Source: Caloramator sp. (GTDB lineage: Bacteria > Bacillota > Clostridia > Clostridiales > Caloramatoraceae). From it: a stretch of 64,000 nucleotides of DNA. The position numbers and the translations under genes are program-made. A model generated the notes under the pieces. It saw only the letters and a program-made list of their open reading frames with translations, was not told the DNA's origin and searched no databases. Below, piece after piece: positions 55,444 through 63,600 of this stretch (position 1 is its first letter; the number at the start of each line of letters is the position of its first letter). The stretch covers positions 1 through 64,000 of the forward strand of contig JAOAAJ010000071.1 in the NCBI GenBank assembly GCA_026418935.1. The letters run 5' to 3'.

Positions 55444-56331
55444 ATGACAGTAAAATTTGGACCATCAGGTAATTCAAAAAGTTTTTATGATGAGGGGTAT
55501 AAAACATCAGTAGATATGCCAAAATGGTTAAAACAAAAGGGTCTTGATGCTTATGAGTATTCCTTCGGACGAGGTATAAACATAAGTATTGAAACAGCTG
55601 AAAAGATTGGTAATGCTGCTCTTGAAAATGATATACTTCTTTCTGTACATAGCCCATATTATATAAATTTTGGTAGTTCTGATATAGAAATAAAAGAAAA
55701 ATCACAGGAATATTTAAGAAAAACGTTGATTCTTGCCGATAAAATGAAGGCTGATCGTGTAGTTTTGCATCCTGGTTCTGTTGGTAAAAATTCAAGGCAG
55801 CAAGCCTTTGAAAATTTAACACTAGCAATGGAAAATGCAGTTAAAATGTTGAAGGAGCTCAATTTATATGGCAGAATTTCTATATGTCCAGAAACGATGG
55901 GCAAGAAAAATCAATTAGGAACATTAGATGAAATTTTAGAAATATGTCAATTGGATGAAACATTAATACCTACAGTTGACTTCGGACATATACATGCATT
56001 AGGAAGAGGTGCAATAAATTCAACAGAAGATTATGAATTTATTTTTGATAGAATAGAAAATGCCTTGGGGAAATACAGGTTAGACAATCTACATTGCCAT
56101 TTTAGTAGAATAGAATTTACAGAGGCGGGAGAAAAAAAGCATTGGACATTTAATGATACACAATACGGACCAGAGTTTGAACCATTAGCAGAGGTTCTTG
56201 TTAAAAGAAAAATATCACCCAGAATTATATGTGAATCAAGAGAAAATATGGCTGAAGATTCGCTTCAAATGAAAAAAATTTATATAGAATATCTTACTAA
56301 ATTAAACTATAGTTTGCAATCTGAGCAATAA
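55444..56331 (+). CDS. Endonuclease IV-like TIM-barrel protein (Nfo family)
   Basis: This 295-residue protein of the AP endonuclease family 2 fold has metal-ligand motifs HSPYYINFGS, LHPGSVG, CPETMGK, TVDFGHIHALGRG, LHCHFSR and ICESRENM, which follow the endonuclease IV arrangement. It is somewhat divergent from classical Nfo (DFGHIHA rather than DTCHAFAAG-like), so AP endonuclease activity is likely but not certain. GGGAGGAT precedes the ATG. It stands between two aromatic-pathway genes. Confidence 0.85.
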   Translation: MTVKFGPSGNSKSFYDEGYKTSVDMPKWLKQKGLDAYEYSFGRGINISIETAEKIGNAALENDILLSVHSPYYINFGSSDIEIKEKSQEYLRKTLILADKMKADRVVLHPGSVGKNSRQQAFENLTLAMENAVKMLKELNLYGRISICPETMGKKNQLGTLDEILEICQLDETLIPTVDFGHIHALGRGAINSTEDYEFIFDRIENALGKYRLDNLHCHFSRIEFTEAGEKKHWTFNDTQYGPEFEPLAEVLVKRKISPRIICESRENMAEDSLQMKKIYIEYLTKLNYSLQSEQ

Positions 56332-56373
56332 TCTGCTAAAATACTATTGTTATTGTATATTAAGGGTGATGTT

Positions 56374-56817
56374 ATGAAGGTTTTGGTTGTAAATGGTCCA
56401 AATTTAAATTTATTAGGTGTTAGAGAAAAGGATATATATGGTAGTTTAAGTTATGAAGAGTTGTGTTCCTACATAAAGAAAAATGCAGAAGAATTAAATA
56501 TACAAGTAGAAATCTATCAGAGCAACATAGAAGGTGAATTAATTAACTTCATACAAAATAATTATAAAGATGCAGATGGATTAATAATAAACTTAGGTGC
56601 ATATACCCACTATAGCTATGCTTTATATGATTGTATTAAGTCAATAGATAAACCAGCAATAGAAGTGCATCTTACTAATATCTATGCAAGAGATGAGTTC
56701 AGACAAAAATCTGTTACTGCACCTGCTTGTGTTGGTGTGATAACAGGCCTAAAAGAAATAGGTTATAAAATTGCCTTAATGGCATTAAAAGATATAGGGG
56801 GTAACAAAAATGAGTGA
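56374..56817 (+). CDS. aroQ: 3-Dehydroquinate dehydratase, type II
   Basis: AroQ converts 3-dehydroquinate to 3-dehydroshikimate as a dodecamer. Motifs: VVNGPNLNLLGVREKDIYG, YQSNIEGELINFIQ, NLGAYTHYSYALYD and EVHLTNIYARDEFRQKSV. ATG 56374 with AAGGGTGAT is chosen because the family starts right at the KVLVVNGPN strand; an ATG at 56347 would add residues with no ribosome binding site. Length is 147 residues. It overlaps the following peptidase gene by eight bases. Confidence 0.96.
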   Translation: MKVLVVNGPNLNLLGVREKDIYGSLSYEELCSYIKKNAEELNIQVEIYQSNIEGELINFIQNNYKDADGLIINLGAYTHYSYALYDCIKSIDKPAIEVHLTNIYARDEFRQKSVTAPACVGVITGLKEIGYKIALMALKDIGGNKNE

Positions 56818-57880
56818 AAAGAGACTACAACAATTTTTAAGCAAATTTGATGAATTAAATATTGATGCAGCTTTAGTTTACAAGGATGAAAATAGAAATT
56901 ATTTAAGTGGTTTTACTGGTGATGACAGTTTTCTATTTATTACAAGGGAAAAATCCTATTTCATAACAGACTCAAGATATACTGAACAGGCACAAAACGA
57001 AGTAGTTGGTTTTGAAGTTTTAGAGTATAAGCCACCAATTCACGATTTTATAAAGTTATTAGCAGACAAACACAACATAAAGAGATTAGGTGTAGAAGAA
57101 GATAGAATGTCCTTCGCAGATTATATTACATATAAGGAAAAACTTGAAGGAGTAGAAATAGTAAAACTTGAACAAACTATAGAAAAGATAAGAATGATAA
57201 AAGATGAAGAAGAAATAAAGTTGATAGAAACAGCAGCAAGTATAGCAGATAAGGCATTTGAACACATTTTAAATTATATAAAACCTGGTATTTCTGAAAT
57301 TGAGGTTGCACTTGAATTAGAATTCTTTATGAAAAAGATGGGTGCTTCAGCTTTATCATTCCCAACAATAGTAGCATCAGGTAATAGATCTTCATTGCCT
57401 CATGGTACAGCTTCAGAAAAAATAATAAATGAGGGTGAATTTATAACTTTAGATTTTGGATGCATATATAAAGGCTACTGTTCAGATATGACAAGAACAA
57501 TAGTATTAGGTAAAGCAAATGAAAAACAAAAAGAAATTTATAATACTGTTTTAGAGGCAAACGAGGCTGCACTTAAGGCTGTAAGACCTGGAATCAGTTG
57601 TTTTGAACTTGACAAAATTGCAAGAGATATTATAGTAGAAAGAGGATATGGAGAAAGATTTGGTCATGGATTAGGCCATGGAGTAGGAAGAGAAGTTCAT
57701 GAATTACCATATGTTAATTTCAGAAGCAAGTTCAATTTAGAAGCAGGTATGATTATAACTGATGAACCAGGTATATATATACCAGGCTTTGGAGGAGTAA
57801 GAATAGAAGAATTAGTTCTTGTTACTGAAGATGGATACAGAGTTCTTTCTAAATCACCAAAGCATCTAATCGAACTATAG
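56810..57880 (+). CDS. pepP: Xaa-Pro peptidase (M24 family)
   Basis: This cytoplasmic metallopeptidase removes N-terminal residues next to proline. The creatinase N-terminal domain covers about residues 1-130. The pita-bread catalytic domain contains FPTIVASGNRSSLPHG, LDFGCIYKGYCSDMTRT, HGLGHGVGREVHE and EPGIYIPGFGGVRIEE, with the usual Asp, Asp, His, Glu, Glu metal ligands. Length is 356 residues. Its position between aroQ and efp is a conserved Firmicute arrangement; efp translation of proline stretches is a thematic link. Confidence 0.93.
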   Translation: MSEKRLQQFLSKFDELNIDAALVYKDENRNYLSGFTGDDSFLFITREKSYFITDSRYTEQAQNEVVGFEVLEYKPPIHDFIKLLADKHNIKRLGVEEDRMSFADYITYKEKLEGVEIVKLEQTIEKIRMIKDEEEIKLIETAASIADKAFEHILNYIKPGISEIEVALELEFFMKKMGASALSFPTIVASGNRSSLPHGTASEKIINEGEFITLDFGCIYKGYCSDMTRTIVLGKANEKQKEIYNTVLEANEAALKAVRPGISCFELDKIARDIIVERGYGERFGHGLGHGVGREVHELPYVNFRSKFNLEAGMIITDEPGIYIPGFGGVRIEELVLVTEDGYRVLSKSPKHLIEL

Positions 57881-57928
57881 TTTATAATAAAAATTCACTA
57901 TAAATTTACTATGGAGGGATAATATACA

Positions 57929-58486
57929 ATGATTACAGCAGGAGATTTCAAAAAAGGTTCAACTTTTGAGATGGATGGACAAGTTTACACTGTTATTGAA
58001 TTCATGCATGTAAAACCAGGTAAGGGTGCTGCTTTCGTTAGAACAAAGCTTAAGAATGTTGTTACAGGAGCAGTTATAGAAAAATCCTTCAGCCCAACAG
58101 AAAAGTTCCCAGAAGCAGTAATTGAAAGAAAGGAAATGCAATATCTATACAATGATGGTACTCTTTATTATTTCATGGATACACAAACATATGATCAAGT
58201 ACCACTTAACTATGAAAAGGTTGAAGATGCAATTAAGTATTTAAAAGAAAATATGAATGCTATAATCAAGTTCTACAAAGGTGAAGCTTTCTCAGTTGAA
58301 CCACCAACATTTGTTGAACTTGAAGTTGTAGAAACAGAACCAGGAGTAAGAGGAGATACAGCAACTAACGCTATGAAACCAGCAACAGTAGAAACTGGTG
58401 CAACATTTATGGTTCCTCTATTTATAAACCAGGGTGACGTAATTAGAATAGATACAAGAACTGGTGAATATATGTCAAGAGTATAA
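57929..58486 (+). CDS. efp: Elongation factor P
   Basis: EF-P rescues ribosomes stalled at consecutive prolines. Three OB-like domains are present; the tip loop near residue 32 is [10 protein letters not shown], with the Lys that can be modified. The C-terminal signature [30 protein letters not shown] (in part, [17 protein letters not shown]) is standard. Length of 185 residues is normal. GGAGGGAT precedes the ATG. A TTCG-loop hairpin follows. Confidence 0.97.
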   Translation: MITAGDFKKGSTFEMDGQVYTVIEFMHVKPGKGAAFVRTKLKNVVTGAVIEKSFSPTEKFPEAVIERKEMQYLYNDGTLYYFMDTQTYDQVPLNYEKVEDAIKYLKENMNAIIKFYKGEAFSVEPPTFVELEVVETEPGVRGDTATNAMKPATVETGATFMVPLFINQGDVIRIDTRTGEYMSRV

Positions 58487-58502
58487 TGCATAATAATAAT
58501 AG

Positions 58503-58524
58503 AACAGTGGCTTCGGCCACTGTT
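58503..58524 (+). terminator. UUCG hairpin after efp
   Basis: AACAGTGGC and GCCACTGTT form a perfect 9-bp stem on the tetraloop TTCG. The following sequence AATTAATAT is not a strong T run, so it may be only partly terminating. Confidence 0.65.
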
Positions 58525-58550
58525 AATTAATATATGAAGGAGGAAAAATT

Positions 58551-59006
58551 ATGCAAAATATCAAGGAAAGGGTGGCATATCTAAAGGGATTATCAGATGG
58601 TTTGGGAATAACTCATGAAACTAAGGAAGGAAGGCTACTTATTGCTATTATTGATGTATTAGATGATATAGCAGAATCTATAGAGATGCTTGAGGAAAAT
58701 CAAAATGAGTTAGATGAGTATGTAGATGCTATTGATCAGGACTTAGCAGATGTTGAAGATGAAATATTTGAAGACTATGACGATGAGGACTATGATGAAG
58801 ATTTTGAAGAATATGATGATTTCGACGAAAATGGCTTTGTAGAGGTAGAATGTCCTAATTGTCACGAAAAGGTTTTTTTAGATAAGGATATGTTTGAAGA
58901 TGACGATGATGATGGAGAAATAGTTTGTCCAAACTGTGATAAGCCAATATATTTTGTTGAACATTGTCATTGCGATTCTGAAGATTGTGATTGTCATAAA
59001 GAATGA
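58551..59006 (+). CDS. CD1247-like acidic zinc-ribbon protein
   Basis: This 151-residue protein has an N-terminal helical domain (residues 1-50, IKERVAYLKGLSDGLGI) of the type named after C. difficile CD1247. A very acidic Asp/Glu-rich centre (residues 60-95) follows, and then two CPNC motifs, ECPNCHEKVFLD and VCPNCDKPIYFVE, that should form a zinc ribbon; the tail adds CHCDSEDCDC. It lies between efp and spoIIIAA and ends at a terminator. The function is unknown; RNA polymerase, ribosome or nucleic-acid mimicry are possible for such acidic zinc-ribbon proteins but not shown. Confidence 0.75.
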   Translation: MQNIKERVAYLKGLSDGLGITHETKEGRLLIAIIDVLDDIAESIEMLEENQNELDEYVDAIDQDLADVEDEIFEDYDDEDYDEDFEEYDDFDENGFVEVECPNCHEKVFLDKDMFEDDDDDGEIVCPNCDKPIYFVEHCHCDSEDCDCHKE

Positions 59007-59030
59007 GGGCAAGATGCCCTCATTTTTTTT
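59004..59030 (+). terminator. Intrinsic terminator before spoIIIA
   Basis: TGAGGGC and GCCCTCA form a 7-bp stem with a 5-base loop, followed by eight T residues. It separates the efp-side genes from spoIIIA. Confidence 0.9.
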
Positions 59031-59031
59031 G

Positions 59032-59060
59032 TAATAAATAATTAGCGTTAAAAATATAAT
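59032..59060 (+). promoter_or_regulatory. Candidate sigma-E promoter of spoIIIA
   Basis: TAATAAA (5 of 7 to KMATATT) and AATATAAT (6 of 8 to CATACANT) are 14 bases apart, 25 bases before the spoIIIAA start. spoIIIA is transcribed by sigma-E in B. subtilis. Confidence 0.45.
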
Positions 59061-59085
59061 TTGTATTAAGAAAGGGGGAGGGTAG

Positions 59086-60045
59086 ATGAATACATATGAA
59101 AAGGAAAAGGTAATACAAACGTTTAGAAAGGATATATTTCCTGTACTTACGGAAAGAATTAGGGAACCAATAATTAAAATGAAAAGTTTTGGATTTTATG
59201 AAATTGAGGAAATAAGACTTAGAGCAAATAAACCTTTAATGTTATATAGAAATAATCAAGGTTTTTTTTTAGATGAAAATGGAGAAGTAAAAGGAGAAAA
59301 TGGCATTATTGTTACTAAAGAGGATATTGAAAAAACATATCTATTAATGTGTGATTATTCGCTCTATACAATGGAGGAGGATATAAAGCAAGGTTTTTTA
59401 ACTCTAAAAGGTGGACATCGTGTGGGTATTGCTGGTAAAGTTGTAAACGAAGGCGGAAGGATTAAAACAATTAAGAATATATCCTGTTTAAATATCAGAA
59501 TAGCAAAGGAAGTTAAGGGCTGTGCTTTAAATTTAGCAAAAACTATATATAAAGACGGTATAAAACATACACTTATTGTTTCACCCCCTGGGTGTGGTAA
59601 AACAACAATTTTAAGGGATTTAGTAAGACTATTGAGCAATGGAATAAAGGAGATAGATTTATCAGGTAAAAAAGTTACTGTTGTAGACGAAAGAAGTGAA
59701 ATAGCATCGTGCTATTTAGGAATACCACAAAATGATGTTGGTATAAGGACTGATGTATTGGATGGATGCCCTAAGGTTGAAGGAATGATTATGGCAGTTA
59801 GAACTATGTCGCCAGATGTTGTGGCAGTTGATGAAATAGGAAGTATAAAGGATGCAGAAGCAATTATGGATGCAATAAATACAGGAGTAAAGGTCATTGC
59901 TACAGTGCACGGTAAAGACTTAGATGATGTATTAAAAAGAAGAGGAATAAAACTTTTATTTGAAAATCAATGTATAGATGTAATTGTTTTTTTAAGTAAT
60001 AGGAGTGGACCAGGTACTATAGAAAATATTATAAAAATAAACTAA
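59086..60045 (+). CDS. spoIIIAA: Stage III sporulation protein AA (secretion-type ATPase)
   Basis: SpoIIIAA is the cytoplasmic ATPase of the SpoIIIA-SpoIIQ channel that links mother cell and forespore. Walker A PPGCGKTTILRD is near residue 168, Walker B VVAVDEIGS near residue 245, and an N-terminal domain with IEEIRLRANKPLML precedes it. Length is 319 residues. It starts the spoIIIAA-AH operon, behind a terminator and a candidate sigma-E promoter. Confidence 0.96.
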   Translation: MNTYEKEKVIQTFRKDIFPVLTERIREPIIKMKSFGFYEIEEIRLRANKPLMLYRNNQGFFLDENGEVKGENGIIVTKEDIEKTYLLMCDYSLYTMEEDIKQGFLTLKGGHRVGIAGKVVNEGGRIKTIKNISCLNIRIAKEVKGCALNLAKTIYKDGIKHTLIVSPPGCGKTTILRDLVRLLSNGIKEIDLSGKKVTVVDERSEIASCYLGIPQNDVGIRTDVLDGCPKVEGMIMAVRTMSPDVVAVDEIGSIKDAEAIMDAINTGVKVIATVHGKDLDDVLKRRGIKLLFENQCIDVIVFLSNRSGPGTIENIIKIN

Positions 60046-60058
60046 GGGGGATGATAAG

Positions 60059-60577
60059 ATGCTTAAGATTATAGGTGGCTTAATGGTTATACTGTCGACA
60101 TCAGCAATGGGATATTTATATTCCTTTGGTTATAAGGAAAGGGTTCGACAAATTAGAGAGCTTCAATTTTGTATAAATAGTTTATCAAGTGAGATTTTAT
60201 ATTCCTCTAATCCCTTGTGGGTTGCTCTTAATAATATATCTAAAAATACATCTTCACCTTTTAAAGATCTTTTTAGTAAAATGTCTGATTATTTAAAGGA
60301 AAAAAAATTAGAGTCAATAGGTGAATGTTTTAATTTAGCCTTAAATGAATGTAAGCATAATTTATATTTAGAGAAGGAGGATTTGGAAATATTAAATACT
60401 TTTGTACAAGGACTTGGCAGTAGTGACTTTGAAGGACACAAGAAAAATTTCAATATTGTTTTAAAGAAGCTTGAAGGTATTGAAAAAGAAGCTGAAGAAA
60501 TGAGAGAAAAGAATGAAAAACTCTATAAATATTTAGGAGTTTTAGGAGGTCTTTTGATAGTTATTATTTTAGTGTAA
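60059..60577 (+). CDS. spoIIIAB: Stage III sporulation protein AB
   Basis: This 172-residue protein is the GspF-like membrane component, with hydrophobic segments at residues 1-18 and at the C-terminus (LGGLLIVIILV) and RQIRELQFCINSLSSEILYSSNPL between. It starts 13 bases after spoIIIAA. Confidence 0.94.
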   Translation: MLKIIGGLMVILSTSAMGYLYSFGYKERVRQIRELQFCINSLSSEILYSSNPLWVALNNISKNTSSPFKDLFSKMSDYLKEKKLESIGECFNLALNECKHNLYLEKEDLEILNTFVQGLGSSDFEGHKKNFNIVLKKLEGIEKEAEEMREKNEKLYKYLGVLGGLLIVIILV

Positions 60578-60591
60578 GGAGGGATTAGAGT

Positions 60592-60792
60592 ATGCAACTT
60601 GACTTAATTGAAATTTTAAAAATAGCTGTATTTGGAATAATATTAGCTATATTAGATAAGGTATTAGAAAGTGTAAATAAAAAAGAAATTGCCACTTTAG
60701 TTTCAATAATTGGTTTAATAATGATTCTTATAATGACAGTTTCATATATGTCTAATCTATTTAAGAGCTTAGTTGCAATGTTTCATTTATAG
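60592..60792 (+). CDS. spoIIIAC: Stage III sporulation protein AC
   Basis: This 66-residue membrane protein has two hydrophobic segments and the family pattern ILDKVLESVNKKEIATLVSIIGL. AC and AD resemble small membrane components of the channel. AAGGAGGG precedes the ATG. Confidence 0.95.
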   Translation: MQLDLIEILKIAVFGIILAILDKVLESVNKKEIATLVSIIGLIMILIMTVSYMSNLFKSLVAMFHL

Positions 60793-60803
60793 AGGGTGAT
60801 TAA

Positions 60804-61190
60804 ATGGAGATTGTTCAAATAGTGCTTATGGCTTTAATTATAGCCGTAATTCTAACATTGCTTAGCAAAGAAAAAAAAGAAATTGCAATACAGGTAAGTA
60901 TATTATTTGGTATAGTAATATTCTTTATGATGCTTACTAAATTTACTGTTGTAATTCAAGCTATGCAGGAAATTGCATTAAAGGCTAACATTGATTATAC
61001 ATATGTAAATATAGTATTAAAAATAATAGCTATTTCTTATATTGCCTCCTTTGGTATTGAAATATGTAAAGATATTGGACAATCATCCTTGGCATCTAAA
61101 ATAGAATTTGCTGGGAAGATATTAATTTTAGTTATGGCAATACCAATAATAATGGCAGTTATGGAGATGGTTTTAAAATTATTACCGTAG
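60804..61190 (+). CDS. spoIIIAD: Stage III sporulation protein AD
   Basis: This 128-residue membrane protein has four hydrophobic segments. SKEKKEIAIQVSILFGIVIF echoes the AC sequence, and YVNIVLKIIAISYIASFGIEICKD is typical of AD. It starts 11 bases after spoIIIAC. Confidence 0.95.
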   Translation: MEIVQIVLMALIIAVILTLLSKEKKEIAIQVSILFGIVIFFMMLTKFTVVIQAMQEIALKANIDYTYVNIVLKIIAISYIASFGIEICKDIGQSSLASKIEFAGKILILVMAIPIIMAVMEMVLKLLP

Positions 61191-61199
61191 GTGATTAAA

Positions 61200-62351
61200 A
61201 TGAAATACAAATACATAATAGTTTTTTTAATTATTTTTATGTGTATACCAATTAAATCTTTAGCTTTAAGTAAAAACTATGATACTCCCTCGGTGGAACT
61301 TAGTCATTTAGAAGAGGCAGCAAAACAGATACAACAGAGAAGTGATTATATACCAAGTTTTAGTTTCAGTGAACTTGTTGAAGAATATAAAAACACTCAT
61401 TCATTAATAGGAGTAATCAAAAGTCTGTTAAATGGTTCAAAAAAATATATATTTAAAGAGATATTTGCAAATTCAAGATTGATGATTGAACTTCTTTTTT
61501 TAGGTGTTTTTTGTGCACTATTAAAAAATTTACAATCTTCATTTTCAAGTTCTTCTGTTTCAAAAATAGCTTTTTATGCCTGTTATTTACTTATTGTTGT
61601 TATAATAATAAAGTCTTTTACATTAATTGTAGCATTAAGTAGAGATACCATAGATGAGATGATAAATTTTGTAAATTCACTAATGCCATCATTAATGGTA
61701 CTAATTGCATCTGTGGGAGGCTTTGCAACGGCAACAATGCTGGATCCAGCTATTATGTTTATAAGTAAATTATTTAGTGACATAATTAAAGATTTTATAT
61801 TACCTTTAACTTTTTTAATTGTGGTACTGAATATAGTAAACAATCTAAGCGATGATATAAAAATTTCTAAATTAGTTAGTTTGCTTGAACAAACTACACT
61901 TTGGGTATTAGGGTTTATTATGACTATATTTGTAGCATTTATTACTATACGAAGCAGTACATCGGCATCGATTGATCAAGTTACTTTAAAGACAACTAAA
62001 TTTATGGTTGATAGTTTTATACCAATAGTAGGCAAATCCTTATCTGATGCAGTAACAACCGTAGCTGGTTATTCTATGATTCTTAAGGATGCCATAAGTG
62101 TTGTTGGACTTGTGGTAATGTTAAGTATATGTATTTTCCCTCTTATTAAGCTAATAATACTGGCCTTTATATTTAAATTTGTTGGTGCAATTATGGAGCC
62201 GATTGTAGATGGAAAGATAGTTGATTGCTTATCATCAGTTGGTGGTGCAATAACTATATTATTTTCAAGTATTTTATCCGTTGCGATTATGTTTTTTATA
62301 ATAATCACTATAATCGCATCAACAGGTAGACTTTTAATAACGGTAGGGTGA
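61200..62351 (+). CDS. spoIIIAE: Stage III sporulation protein AE
   Basis: This polytopic membrane protein of 383 residues has an N-terminal signal-like segment (YIIVFLIIFMCIPIKSLA) and about six or seven further membrane helices, including NSLMPSLMVLIASVGG, typical of the family. It is a core membrane part of the SpoIIIA complex. ATG 61200 is preferred; the GTG at 61191 is part of the TAGGTGAT ribosome binding site. Confidence 0.93.
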   Translation: MKYKYIIVFLIIFMCIPIKSLALSKNYDTPSVELSHLEEAAKQIQQRSDYIPSFSFSELVEEYKNTHSLIGVIKSLLNGSKKYIFKEIFANSRLMIELLFLGVFCALLKNLQSSFSSSSVSKIAFYACYLLIVVIIIKSFTLIVALSRDTIDEMINFVNSLMPSLMVLIASVGGFATATMLDPAIMFISKLFSDIIKDFILPLTFLIVVLNIVNNLSDDIKISKLVSLLEQTTLWVLGFIMTIFVAFITIRSSTSASIDQVTLKTTKFMVDSFIPIVGKSLSDAVTTVAGYSMILKDAISVVGLVVMLSICIFPLIKLIILAFIFKFVGAIMEPIVDGKIVDCLSSVGGAITILFSSILSVAIMFFIIITIIASTGRLLITVG

Positions 62352-62356
62352 TGCAG

Positions 62357-62935
62357 ATGATTAATTTTTTAAAGAGCTGGATAACTACAATAGTTACATT
62401 GATTATATTTTTAACACTTGCAGAACTAATACTTCCTGAAAATTCTATTAAAAAATATTCTAAATTTGTAATCGGAGTAATAGTCATACTAAATATACTT
62501 GTACCTGTATTTAAGTTATTTGATAAAAGTTTTAATTTAGAGGCTAATTTATCTGTATTTGAAAAAAAATATGAGCCCATTTTAAATAATAAAGAAAATG
62601 CCAATCAGCTCCAAAATAAAATGAAGGAAACTACTATAAATGAATTTAAAGAAAAGTTAAAAGAGAATATTGAAAAAGATGTGTTAAAAAATACTGGTAA
62701 GAAAATATCTGTAAAAAGAATAGATGTTAACACACAGTTTGGTTCAGATGCGTTTGGAAGTATTAATTATATTGAATTAAAAAAAGAAGATTCTTCAGAT
62801 ATTAAACCTGTTGAGAAGGTTGTGATAGGAAATAACAAATCAAATAGTATTTATGAAAATAAGGATAAAGATATTGTTAACTACATTACAAAATCATATA
62901 GAATTTCTGAAGAAAATATAGTTTTTGTAAAGTGA
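62357..62935 (+). CDS. spoIIIAF: Stage III sporulation protein AF
   Basis: SpoIIIAF has two N-terminal membrane segments (about residues 8-28 and 35-53) and a charged extracytoplasmic ring-building domain. Of three clustered starts (GTG 62348, ATG 62351, ATG 62357), the last has correctly spaced AGGGTGAT. The product has 192 residues. The start region overlaps the spoIIIAE stop. Confidence 0.9.
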   Translation: MINFLKSWITTIVTLIIFLTLAELILPENSIKKYSKFVIGVIVILNILVPVFKLFDKSFNLEANLSVFEKKYEPILNNKENANQLQNKMKETTINEFKEKLKENIEKDVLKNTGKKISVKRIDVNTQFGSDAFGSINYIELKKEDSSDIKPVEKVVIGNNKSNSIYENKDKDIVNYITKSYRISEENIVFVK

Positions 62936-62944
62936 GGGATGGAA

Positions 62945-63538
62945 ATGGGATTTAAGTTTAATTTTAAATTAAATGGAGAAAATGTTAAAAAGTACATGAT
63001 CAATTGCTTAATAGTATGTTTAATTGGAATTTTAATAATATTGGCAGCGAATATTCTTTCATCTAATTATAGGAGAAATAAAAATAGTGATGTAGATGCT
63101 GAACAAACAAATAGCAAAAATGTAGAAGTTACTTTAAGTACAAGCTATGAAGATAAAATAAAAAGAGAACTTATTGATATTTTGTCACAAATTAAAGGAG
63201 TAGGTAGAGTTAATGTTATGGTATATTTTGAAGGCAGTACAGAATCACAGCCAGCATATAACATAAATGAAAATAATAAAACCATTCAAGAGAAGGACAG
63301 TCAAGGTGGAACAAGAACAACAAATGAAAATAACAAAAGTATAAATGTTGTTATGATGAATGAAGGAAGTGCACAAAGACCTTTTATTTTAAAACAAGTA
63401 AATCCATCAATTGGAGGTGTTATAGTAGTAGCAGAGGGAGCTGAAAATCCAATAATGAAGGAAACTATTAAAAATGCAGTAAAAACTGTTTTGAATCTAC
63501 CTGCAAATAAAGTTACTGTTGAACCAATGAAAAAATAG
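62945..63538 (+). CDS. spoIIIAG: Stage III sporulation protein AG
   Basis: SpoIIIAG forms a large ring in the intermembrane space. One membrane segment (about residues 17-37) precedes the ring-building domain, with IKGVGRVNVMVYFEGSTE and PSIGGVIVVAEGAENPIMKETI. ATG 62945 is preferred over ATG 62939 because GAGGG is then six bases away. Product of 197 residues. Confidence 0.93.
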   Translation: MGFKFNFKLNGENVKKYMINCLIVCLIGILIILAANILSSNYRRNKNSDVDAEQTNSKNVEVTLSTSYEDKIKRELIDILSQIKGVGRVNVMVYFEGSTESQPAYNINENNKTIQEKDSQGGTRTTNENNKSINVVMMNEGSAQRPFILKQVNPSIGGVIVVAEGAENPIMKETIKNAVKTVLNLPANKVTVEPMKK

Positions 63539-63600
63539 AGAATATAAGTTTTATCACTTACATATAAATTATTTAGAAATAATAATTTGGGGGGAGTTAA

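Noticed and set aside
55418-55828. 136-codon - strand frame overlapping the endonuclease IV-like gene
   Set aside because: It is antisense to metal-ligand motifs of the real gene and has no family resemblance.
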